Assembly: GCA_028279505.1 (NCBI GenBank)
Contig: JANQNP010000024.1
Coordinates: forward strand, 1 to 51,778
DNA: 51,778 nucleotides
Direction: 5' to 3'
DNA from: Dehalococcoidia bacterium
Lineage (GTDB): Bacteria > Chloroflexota > Dehalococcoidia > UBA2979
In this document: positions 45,200-51,778 of the stretch, piece after piece
How the letters are laid out: each line of letters begins with the position of its first letter
Position numbering within the stretch: the first letter of the stretch is position 1
Made by a program: the position numbers and the translations under genes
The notes under the pieces: model-generated
The model's input: the letters and a program-made list of their open reading frames with translations, nothing else
What the model was told of the DNA's origin: nothing
The model's database searches: none

Positions 45200-47197
45200 T
45201 CATAGCGATCGCTTCACCGTCTCCGCGAGCTTCGTTGTGAACCCGACCGTCGAGGCCACCTCTTCGACCGTCGCCTCGCGAATCCCGCGCACCGACCCGA
45301 ACTTGCGCAGCAGCGCACGCTTCCGCTTCGGCCCGATCCCGGGAATCGTGTCGAGCACCGACTGCGTCGCTTTCTTCCCGCGCAGCTGCCGGTGGTAGGT
45401 GATCGCGAACCGATGCGCCTCGTCGCGAATCCGCTGCACGAGGTACAGCGCCTCGGAATCCCGAGGCAGCATGATCGGCTCCGACACATCCTTCACGAAG
45501 ATCTCTTCGTGCTGCTTCGCGAGTCCGCACACCGGCACGTCCGGCAGATCGAGATCCCGCATCACATCGAGGACGGCGCCGAGCTGCCCTTTGCCGCCAT
45601 CGATGATCACGAGGTCCGGCACAGCATCCCACGGTGACGCGTCGTCCGGTAGCTCTTCGGGTAGCGACGCGTCCTCGACATCTGGCGCGTCCGGCGCTGG
45701 CGCGACCAGCGTTGTGGCCGATCTGCCAATCGGCGCGATCGAGGGCGAGACGGCCTTGGTCTCGGCGCTCGCCGCTTCGGCAGCTTCGCGAGCGGCCTCG
45801 GCTTCACGGGCCTCGCGACGCTTCTTCGCGATCGTTCGGAATCGCCTTCCCAGCACCTCTTTCATCGACGCGAAGTCGTTTTGGCCATCGACGGTCTTGA
45901 TCCGGAACCGGCGGTACTCGTTCGTCGCCGGCACGCCATCCTCGAAGACCACCATCGAGGCAACCGTGTTCGTTCCCTGGATCGTGGAGATGTCGTAGCA
46001 CTCGATCCGCTGCGGTCGCGCCGGAAGATCGAGCTGCTCCTGCAGTAGTTCCAACGCAACCTCGGTCTTGTCGCGGTCTGCGATCCATCGCGCGTGGTGC
46101 ATCGTCAGCGCCTCGCGCGCATTCTCCTCGGCGGTCGCGACCAGCCCGCGCCGCTCGCCGCGTTCCGGCACCGCGATCTCGACCGCGCCCTGCCGCCGCT
46201 CGCGCAGCATCAGCTCGAGGTCCTCGGCGTCGTCGGGCGCGTTCGACAGCAGCAGGTGCCGCGGCACGTACGTCGCCGACTCGTAGAACTGAGCCAGGAA
46301 CGCCCCCAGCACCTCGCCGTCCGACGCCTCGAGCGTTCCGTCCAGCATGAACGAGTCGGTGTCCGCGACGACCGTCCCGCGCACGAAGAACGCCAGCACG
46401 CAGGTCTCATCGTCCTGCCGCGCCAGCGCGAACACGTCCGCGTCCATCGGCTTCGTCGAGGCCATCTGCTGGCGTTCGGTCACGCGCCGGATCGCCTCGG
46501 CCTGGTCGCGCAGCCGCGCCGCCCGCTCGAAGTTCAGATCCTCCGAGGCCCGCTCCATGTCCGCGGTCACCCGCTTCAACACCTCGTCGGAGCGCCCCTC
46601 GAGGAAGAGGATCGTCTCGGCGATCACCTCGTCGTACTCCTCCTTCGTGCAGTAGGAGGTGCACGGCGCGATGCAGCGCTGGATGAAGTAGTCGAGGCAC
46701 GGCCGTGGGTCGTCGCCGGTGATCTCCTTCGTGCAGGAGCGCCACGGGAACAGCTTCTTCACCACTGACAGCGTCCGCCGCACCGACCCCGCCGAGGCGT
46801 ATGGACCGAAGTAGCGCGCGCCGTCGCTCTCGACCCGCCTCGTGATCGTCACCCGCGGCCACGGGCTCTCGACGTCCACCTTCAGGTATGGGTAGTGCTT
46901 GTCGTCCTTCAGCCGCACGTTGTGCACCGGCTGGTGCCGCTTCACGAGCGTCGCCTCGAGGTGGAGCGCCTCCGCCTCGGTCCGCGTCACCACGTGCTCG
47001 ATCTTCCGCGCCCGTTCCGCGAGGGCCCGCACCTTCGGCTCGAGACTCCTCGAGGACCCGAAGTACGACCGCACCCGCGACCGCAGATTCGTCGCCTTCC
47101 CGATATAGATCACATCGTCAGCGGCGTCGCGCATGATGTAGACGCCCGGCTTCTCCGGCAGCGTCCGAACCTGGTGCATGACTTGGGAATCGGCCAC
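45200..47197 (-). CDS. uvrC: Excinuclease ABC subunit C
   Basis: 665 residues; GTG 47197 or ATG 47179 could be the start. GIY-YIG domain at residues 14-100 (GVYIMRDAADDVIYIGKATN), Cys-rich region SYCTKEEYDEV and PCLDYFIQRCIAPC, UVR motif around 200-235, the RNase H-like 3' half with ECYDISTIQGTNTVASMVVF, IIDGGKGQLGAVLDV and RDEAHRFAITYHRQLRGK, then helix-hairpin-helix motifs at the end (IPGIGPKRKRALLRKFGSVR). An unusual Ala/Glu/Pro-rich insertion of about 60 residues lies between FRTIAKKRR and DLVIIDGG. It makes both incisions in nucleotide excision repair. Confidence 0.95.
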   Translation of the reverse strand: MADSQVMHQVRTLPEKPGVYIMRDAADDVIYIGKATNLRSRVRSYFGSSRSLEPKVRALAERARKIEHVVTRTEAEALHLEATLVKRHQPVHNVRLKDDKHYPYLKVDVESPWPRVTITRRVESDGARYFGPYASAGSVRRTLSVVKKLFPWRSCTKEITGDDPRPCLDYFIQRCIAPCTSYCTKEEYDEVIAETILFLEGRSDEVLKRVTADMERASEDLNFERAARLRDQAEAIRRVTERQQMASTKPMDADVFALARQDDETCVLAFFVRGTVVADTDSFMLDGTLEASDGEVLGAFLAQFYESATYVPRHLLLSNAPDDAEDLELMLRERRQGAVEIAVPERGERRGLVATAEENAREALTMHHARWIADRDKTEVALELLQEQLDLPARPQRIECYDISTIQGTNTVASMVVFEDGVPATNEYRRFRIKTVDGQNDFASMKEVLGRRFRTIAKKRREAREAEAAREAAEAASAETKAVSPSIAPIGRSATTLVAPAPDAPDVEDASLPEELPDDASPWDAVPDLVIIDGGKGQLGAVLDVMRDLDLPDVPVCGLAKQHEEIFVKDVSEPIMLPRDSEALYLVQRIRDEAHRFAITYHRQLRGKKATQSVLDTIPGIGPKRKRALLRKFGSVRGIREATVEEVASTVGFTTKLAETVKRSL

Positions 47198-47256
47198 GAA
47201 CCCAGCTTAGCGCCGTCGGCAATCCCGGCCCTCGGGAGTCGCGCTGATCGGCCCAG

Positions 47257-47634
47257 CTAGCTGGCGATCTCCGCCTCCAACTCGATCGCGACCGGCAGTG
47301 CCGTGGCCCGCCACTCATCGAGGGGCCGCTCTTCCGTCGCGTACTTGCCGACGAGCAACTCGCGCACGTTGGCGTCCTCCGCCGCGTCCTCGACCACCCG
47401 CGCCGTCGCCGTGTAGGTCGTCCCTCGCAACCGCAGGGTGACCGAGGGGTCGGCGCGCAGGTTGCGCACCCAATCCGCTCTTCCAGCGCCTTCGGAGCCG
47501 GTCCCGTTCATCATGTAGACCGTCGAACCCTCGAGGCCGAACCAGATCTCGATCTCGTGCGGGTTGCCCGAGACGCGCCCGGTCGTCGTCAGGTAGCAGT
47601 AGTCCTCATCGGCGAGGGACGGGTCGAGCTCCAT
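47257..47634 (-). CDS. Deazaflavin (F420)-type nitroreductase-family protein, 125 aa
   Basis: 125 residues from ATG 47634, with GGAGG upstream. The split beta-barrel of the PNPOx/DDN-like superfamily is suggested by YCYLTTTGRVSGNPHEIEIW, STVYMMNGTGSEG, ADWVRNLRADPSVTLRLRGT, which are typical of the 'nitroreductase family deazaflavin-dependent' proteins. It may use F420 (or FMN) to reduce small compounds. No cofactor contact can be proven by eye. It lies beside uvrC on the same strand. Confidence 0.75.
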   Translation of the reverse strand: MELDPSLADEDYCYLTTTGRVSGNPHEIEIWFGLEGSTVYMMNGTGSEGAGRADWVRNLRADPSVTLRLRGTTYTATARVVEDAAEDANVRELLVGKYATEERPLDEWRATALPVAIELEAEIAS

Positions 47635-47734
47635 ACGTCCTCCGGTCGGTGCCCCGGCTGGCGGCGCCCTCGGCAGCCTGCCAGCATCGGCCCATCATCG
47701 CGGCTCAGCAGAGAACCAGCGAGGTCGCCCGACC

Positions 47735-48349
47735 GTGAGCACCGATGTCCAGCTCCTCGACCTCGCCTCCGACCGCGGCCCGATCCGCTGCGCGTACCAC
47801 CCCGTCGACGGCGCAACCACCGCCGTCGCCATGGTCGGCGGCGGCGATGGCGGCCTCGACGGACCAGCCGAGGCGATCTACCCCGCCCTTGCCGCGGACC
47901 TCTTGGAGCACGGCATCGCCTCGCTCCGCGTCGACTTCCGCATCCACCAGTTCCCTGGCGACATTTCCGAGGGCGTCCACGACCTCCTCGCCGGCGTCGA
48001 CACCCTATTCGAGCGTGGCATTGAGCGGGTGGGTGTCCTCGGCCATTCCTTCGGCGGCGCCGTGGTGATCGAGGCGGCCGCGGAACAACCGAGGATCGCG
48101 AGCGTCATCACCCTCGCCACCCAGACCGCCGGCGCGGAACGCGTCGCCTCGGTCGCCCCTCGCCCGCTGCTGCTCGTCCACGGCCTCGATGACACTCGCC
48201 TCACCCCAGACTGCTCGCGCCTCCTCCACGGCCTCGCCGGCATCCCCAAGCGCCTCGAACTCCTCGAGGGCGCGACCCACTCACTCCGCCAGCGCCGCGA
48301 GGACGTCCGCACCCTGGTGCGGGACTGGTTCCTCGAGACGTTGAGCTAG
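47735..48349 (+). CDS. Alpha/beta hydrolase (dienelactone hydrolase-like)
   Basis: 204 residues from GTG 47735. The fold is given by VAMVGGGDGGLDGPAEAIYP (oxyanion region), ASLRVDFRIHQFPGD, the nucleophile elbow LGHSFGGAVVIEA (Ser), PRPLLLVHGLDDTRLTPDCS (Asp) and LEGATHSLRQRR (His), which together make a complete Ser-Asp-His triad. Esterase or similar hydrolase; substrate unknown. Its stop overlaps the convergent phosphotransferase gene by 4 bases. Confidence 0.8.
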   Translation: MSTDVQLLDLASDRGPIRCAYHPVDGATTAVAMVGGGDGGLDGPAEAIYPALAADLLEHGIASLRVDFRIHQFPGDISEGVHDLLAGVDTLFERGIERVGVLGHSFGGAVVIEAAAEQPRIASVITLATQTAGAERVASVAPRPLLLVHGLDDTRLTPDCSRLLHGLAGIPKRLELLEGATHSLRQRREDVRTLVRDWFLETLS

Positions 48350-49410
48350 CCGAGGAACTCCCCGACCTCGAGGTCGGCCCAGGCGTGGCCCATGCGGCCG
48401 ATGAAGTCCGCGGCCGAACCGCCCGAGGCGGTGGCGAGCTGTTCGACGGCCTCCTGTGTGATCACCGAGCCCGCGTTCATCAGCATCATCGCGCTCCAGA
48501 CCTGGCCGAGCCGGTAGTCCTGCCAGCACGTATCGAGGTCGTAGTCGCTGACGCCGGCTGCGACCAGGCCGGCGTGGTAGCGCGCGACCAGGTCGCGCTC
48601 GTGGGTGCGCCGGTCCTCGGCGGTGAGATCCATTGTGACCACCCGCGCCAGGTCGATGCCGGGGTTGCCGACCATCACCGTCTGCCAGTCGAAGAGGGCG
48701 AACCGACCGCCCGAGGCGCCCGGGAAGAACACCTGCTGCAGGTGCAGGTCGCCGTGCAGGAGAGTGACCGCGCGGTCGCGCCAGCGCGCGGCGATCTCCG
48801 CGAACTGCGCGGTGAGGACCTCCATCGCCTCGCGGAATGGGTCCCCGAAGGAGAACCGGCTCGTCGTGATCGGCACGGTGGCCTGTAGCCCCTGCTGGTA
48901 GCCGGCGGCGGCCGCGGGGAGATCTGGTCGCCAGAGCCAGCCCTCGGCTGGGAGTTCGACCCCGCCCCACCACCGCGCGTGGAACGCGGGCAGCTCATCG
49001 AGCACCGCTTCTACATCAGCGACGTTGGAGCGGAAGTAGTTCCCGACCCGGCCGTCACCCAGATCCTCGAGGAGCAACAGGAACCGCTCGCCGTCCTCGC
49101 TGAGTTCGGCGAAGTAGCAGCGCGGCATCGGCAGGTCGGTGTCTGCGCCGAAGGTCTGGTAGAAGCGCACCTCGCGGAGGTAAGACGCGGTCTGCCGGCT
49201 CGCGTCGCGGATCACCTCGGAGGCGTGAGCCGCCTTCGCGAAGAGCGTCCTCGGATGGTCCACCTCGCTCGTCTCGAAGCGGACGAGCGCCGCGCTTGAG
49301 AGCGCGCCCTGCGCCGCGACCGGAGTCACAGTCAGGTTGGCGATCTCGGTCCCGAGGGCGCTCGAAAGCATCTCGGGTGTGATCGACTCAACCGTCTCTG
49401 GCAGGTCCAT
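48346..49410 (-). CDS. Aminoglycoside-phosphotransferase-like kinase
   Basis: 354 residues from ATG 49410 (AAGGA upstream). N-lobe VRFETSEVDHPRTLFAKAAH with the Lys of a kinase fold, LREVRFYQTFGADTDLPMPR, LLLLEDLGDGRVGN hinge; catalytic loop LLHGDLHLQQVFF with the catalytic Asp, and FALFDWQTVMVGNPGIDLAR as the Mg-binding 'D-W-x' segment. The Asn that normally follows the catalytic loop (HGDxHxxN) is Gln here. Related to EcKinase/APH-type small-molecule kinases; substrate unknown. Confidence 0.78.
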   Translation of the reverse strand: MDLPETVESITPEMLSSALGTEIANLTVTPVAAQGALSSAALVRFETSEVDHPRTLFAKAAHASEVIRDASRQTASYLREVRFYQTFGADTDLPMPRCYFAELSEDGERFLLLLEDLGDGRVGNYFRSNVADVEAVLDELPAFHARWWGGVELPAEGWLWRPDLPAAAAGYQQGLQATVPITTSRFSFGDPFREAMEVLTAQFAEIAARWRDRAVTLLHGDLHLQQVFFPGASGGRFALFDWQTVMVGNPGIDLARVVTMDLTAEDRRTHERDLVARYHAGLVAAGVSDYDLDTCWQDYRLGQVWSAMMLMNAGSVITQEAVEQLATASGGSAADFIGRMGHAWADLEVGEFLG

Positions 49411-49569
49411 CGGAGATCCTTCGCTTCAAGCCGGTGGGAGCCGTAGCAGTGCCTGTACCGGGCGCAACCGCTTAAGTAACGACCAGTCAGCACTCGCAGA
49501 TCCGCGGTCGCTCATCGCGGCGCGGCACACGGACGATGTGCCTGGAACGATCGTCCGGCCTCGTTCGAT

Positions 49570-51171
49570 CTACGGCCTAACCGCCCGCTTCTCGCGACCT
49601 GCCAGCTCGGCGAGCATCGGCTGCGCCAGCTTCACGAATGTGCAGGCGAGCCGGCGCGTGTCTCGAGGATCGATCAGGTCGATCACGTCGAAGTGGTGCG
49701 CCGCCTTCATCGGCGAGCGCATCTTCAACAAACGCTGCTCGATCGCCTCGCGGTGCGCCTCCGGGTCGGGCGCGTTCTCGATCTCGCGTCGGTACGCCGC
49801 GGCGACGCCGCCCTCGATCGGGATGCCACCCCACTCGCCGGCCGGCCAGCCGAACCGCAGGTTCAGCCCGTCGGGATGACCGAGGCTGTTCGGCGCGTCT
49901 GCGGCCACGCCGTACGACTTGCGCACGTTGAACTCGACCTTCGGCACTTTCGCCTCGGCGCTCGCGATCAGCGCGCGGATGCCGCGCCGCATCGTCGCCT
50001 TCCGTTCCGCCCACGACCCGAGCATGAAGCCCGGCATATCGAGGAAGATCACCACCGGCATGTTGAACGTGTCGCAGAGGTCGACGAAGTGCGCGTACTT
50101 GTCGGCCGCGTCGCCATCCATCGCGCCCGCGATCACCATCGGGTCGTTGCCGATCACCCCGACGCTGTACCCATCGAGGCGTGCGAAGCCCGTGATCAGC
50201 GACCCGCCCCAGTGGCGCCGCATCTCGAAGAACTCGCCGTTGTCGACCACCAGCTGGATCAGCTTGCGAGGGTCGTAGGCCCGCCGCCGGTCGGTCGGCA
50301 TGATCGTCAGCAGCTCCTCAACCCGCCGGTTCGGGTCGTCGCCGGTCTCCACGCGCGGCGGCACTTCGTTGGTGGTGTTCGGCAGGTAGGAGAGGAACGA
50401 CTTGATCTGCTCGAAGGCGTCCTCTTCGCTCTCCGCCTCGTTGTCCACCTGGCCGCTCTCGTGCACGTGCATCTGCGTGCCGCCGAGCTCGTTCTTGCTG
50501 ATGTCCTCGCCGATCGCCCGACGCACCACCGGCGGTCCCGAGGGGAAGATCTGCGACTGTTCCTTGATCATCACGGTGAAGTGCGACATCAGCGCGTAGG
50601 CCGCCGGCGCCCCGGCGACCGACCCCATGATCCCTGCCGCCACCGGCACCCGCGCCATCAGCCGCGCCATCCGGTGCCACTGCTCGCCGCTCGGCAGCCC
50701 CATGTGCCCCCGCGTCTCGTCGGACTTCGAGGAGTGTCCGACCCCCTCGATCAGCTGCACGTAGGGGATCCCGTACTGCAGCGACAGCGGCTGTGTGAAC
50801 TGCGCCGCGCCCTTCCGCACGTTGTGCGGGCTGCCGCCCGAGATCGTGAAGTCATCCCCGCCGACCGAAACCGGTCGCCCGTTCACCTCTGCGAGGCCCA
50901 TCACGTACGCGCCCGGCGTGAACCCGCTGAGGTTGCCCTCCTCGTCGTACTCGGCCGCGCCGACCAGCGGCCCCGCCTCGATGAAGCTGCCCGGGTCGAC
51001 GAACTTCTCGACCCGCTCGCGGATCGTGTAGCGGCCACCGTCGTGCTGGCGCTGGATCCGCTCCGGCCCGCCCATCTCCTCGGCGAGCCCCTTGATGTAC
51101 TCGATCTCCTCGACCGCGTACTCGAACGACATCCCCGGCTTCCAGCTCTCGCGTTTCGGGTCCACGGGCAT
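49570..51171 (-). CDS. Acyl-CoA carboxylase carboxyltransferase (beta) subunit
   Basis: 533 residues from ATG 51171, with GAGGAGG upstream. Two crotonase-like halves: YTIRERVEKFVDPGSFIEAG, VSVGGDDFTISGGSPHNVRK, LIEGVGHSSKSDETRG, PVAAGIMGSVAGAPAAYALM (first), and DPRKLIQLVVDNGEFFEMRR, VGVIGNDPMVIAGAMDGDAA, MPVVIFLDMPGFMLGSWAE (second). It moves the carboxyl from biotin to acetyl-, propionyl- or methylcrotonyl-CoA; the acyl specificity cannot be decided. The alpha (biotin) subunit is not in the window. Confidence 0.88.
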   Translation of the reverse strand: MPVDPKRESWKPGMSFEYAVEEIEYIKGLAEEMGGPERIQRQHDGGRYTIRERVEKFVDPGSFIEAGPLVGAAEYDEEGNLSGFTPGAYVMGLAEVNGRPVSVGGDDFTISGGSPHNVRKGAAQFTQPLSLQYGIPYVQLIEGVGHSSKSDETRGHMGLPSGEQWHRMARLMARVPVAAGIMGSVAGAPAAYALMSHFTVMIKEQSQIFPSGPPVVRRAIGEDISKNELGGTQMHVHESGQVDNEAESEEDAFEQIKSFLSYLPNTTNEVPPRVETGDDPNRRVEELLTIMPTDRRRAYDPRKLIQLVVDNGEFFEMRRHWGGSLITGFARLDGYSVGVIGNDPMVIAGAMDGDAADKYAHFVDLCDTFNMPVVIFLDMPGFMLGSWAERKATMRRGIRALIASAEAKVPKVEFNVRKSYGVAADAPNSLGHPDGLNLRFGWPAGEWGGIPIEGGVAAAYRREIENAPDPEAHREAIEQRLLKMRSPMKAAHHFDVIDLIDPRDTRRLACTFVKLAQPMLAELAGREKRAVRP

Positions 51172-51395
51172 GGCGGTTCCTCCTCGTGCGGGCAGACGCG
51201 GCGACGGCCCGAGCCTACGCGAGGCGAAACCGAATCACAGGAGCTTCGTGCGCTCCGAGTAGCCCGCCGCGGTTCCTCCATCGACGACCGCGTCCGCTGC
51301 AGCCTTCCGTTTGATTAGCGATCGCGGGACCGCGAGCCTCGAGGAAGACGCGGGGGCCACCACCTGCCCTCGCGCCGCCCGGAAGGTGGCCCGCG
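51172..51395. other. Divergent intergenic region before the last ORF
   Basis: 224 bases between the divergent carboxylase gene and the coiled-coil ORF at 51396; it should hold both promoters. No clear -35/-10 pair, repeat or RNA structure seen. Confidence 0.3.
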
Positions 51396-51778
51396 ATGGT
51401 CCTGTCTCCGTTTGATGAGCAGACCGAGGCACAGTTCGGTGGCGGCGGCAGCTCCGTGCTCGCGCAGATCCGCGAGCAGGAGCGCCGAGCTGAATTCGCG
51501 CGCATTGCGGCGGATGCTCGTCGCCGGGCGGAAGCCGCCCGACAAGCCAAGATCGAGCGTGAGGCGGAGGTCGCTCGCCAGCTAGCCGCGTTCCGCGCCG
51601 CGCAACGACGCCAACAGCTGGAGCGGGAACGACGCCTGGCGGCGGAGCAAGCGGCGAAGGAGGCGGCCGAAGCGGCGCGCCGTGCGAGGGAGGCCGCCGA
51701 ACGCGAGCGGTTCCGCGCGATCGAGCATCAGCGCGAGCTCGACCGTCGCGAGGCGGATCGACGCGCCGCCGAAGCGCG
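51396..51778 (+). CDS. Highly charged coiled-coil protein (3' end cut off)
   Basis: ATG 51396 is preceded by GGAAGG; the frame stays open to the window end (127 residues seen). The first 20 residues (MVLSPFDEQTEAQFGGGGSS) end in a Gly/Ser linker; after it comes an uninterrupted helix of A, E, R and Q (about residues 22-127) with regular heptad spacing, such as REQERRAEFARIAADARRRA. It may be a long coiled-coil rod: a phage structural or tape-measure-like protein, a cell-division or secretion component, or a cytoskeletal filament. Without the rest it cannot be identified. Confidence 0.55.
   Translation, partial: MVLSPFDEQTEAQFGGGGSSVLAQIREQERRAEFARIAADARRRAEAARQAKIEREAEVARQLAAFRAAQRRQQLERERRLAAEQAAKEAAEAARRAREAAERERFRAIEHQRELDRREADRRAAEA

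Noticed and set aside
51238..51260. Minus-strand text encoding ERTKL with 15 bases identical to the 26163-26258 peptide gene
   Set aside because: Not preceded by the M-x-Y-x-K/R-P start and followed at once by a stop; probably chance.
49693..51318. 541-codon plus-strand frame opposite the acyl-CoA carboxylase gene
   Set aside because: Antisense shadow rich in R and H; the minus strand is a full carboxyltransferase.

Overview
The window reads as a stretch of a high-GC bacterial chromosome whose first ~14 kb is the late (structural and lysis) module of a tailed phage or prophage. The cellular part is consistent with a Chloroflexota-like Gram-positive or monoderm lineage (gene families such as the copper-binding CopC/CopD set, GYD protein, deazaflavin-type oxidoreductase). 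That assignment is inferred from general gene content and is not proven; no rRNA gene is present. Most genes start with good Shine-Dalgarno sequences, and GTG and TTG starts are common.

Layout. 1-14125: one-directional phage cassette with a capsid-like gene (cut by the window start), small head/neck-type proteins, an unusually large set of tail adhesins (two beta-helix proteins, a beta-propeller-like protein, a fibre/coiled-coil protein, a protein with a carbohydrate-binding-like domain, a 991-residue protein, a tail-collar fibre), then amidase endolysin and holin-like genes. 14307-16270: a sulfotransferase gene broken by one in-frame TGA, and a convergent rhamnosyltransferase-like gene; both could modify surface glycans. 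16702-21205: copper-handling genes (CopC-CopD-cytochrome c fusion, stand-alone CopC, His-rich lipoprotein, His-rich secreted protein). 21321-25782: propeller lipoprotein, then a formate/nitrite-type transporter between two regulators of the same unusual order (winged helix first, PAS second). 26163-32593: small peptide genes, a double-HTH protein, an aldo/keto reductase, tandem GNATs, a zincin and tRNA-Ala(CGC). 32706-35394: rimM, KH protein, rpsP, ffh. 35511-38419: a small peptide gene, then an HD-GYP protein and a heme-membrane/degenerate-GGDEF protein, probably one c-di-GMP-linked unit. 38527-51171: housekeeping genes (gap, eno, dapA-like, xerD, pcm, uvrC, oxidoreductase, hydrolase, phosphotransferase, acyl-CoA carboxylase beta). 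The window ends in a truncated, highly charged coiled-coil ORF.

Most interesting signal: four very short genes (24811, 26258 minus, 26526 minus, 42082) encode 31-39 residue peptides whose first 22 residues align without gaps (Y3, K/R5, P6, hydrophobic 8, L/I13, V14, G/A15, M/L17, S22), followed by completely different, often Cys-containing tails. Each has a strong ribosome binding site and at least three are followed by a strong hairpin. This is the pattern of a dispersed family of leader/core precursor peptides (RiPP-like); the YxxPx-hydrophobic part matches the lasso-peptide leader motif, yet no lasso maturation genes lie in the window. Other points worth checking are the altered GTPase motifs of Ffh, the ferric-reductase/degenerate-GGDEF fusion beside HD-GYP, and a class of GC hairpins without U-tract shared by phage and cellular genes.
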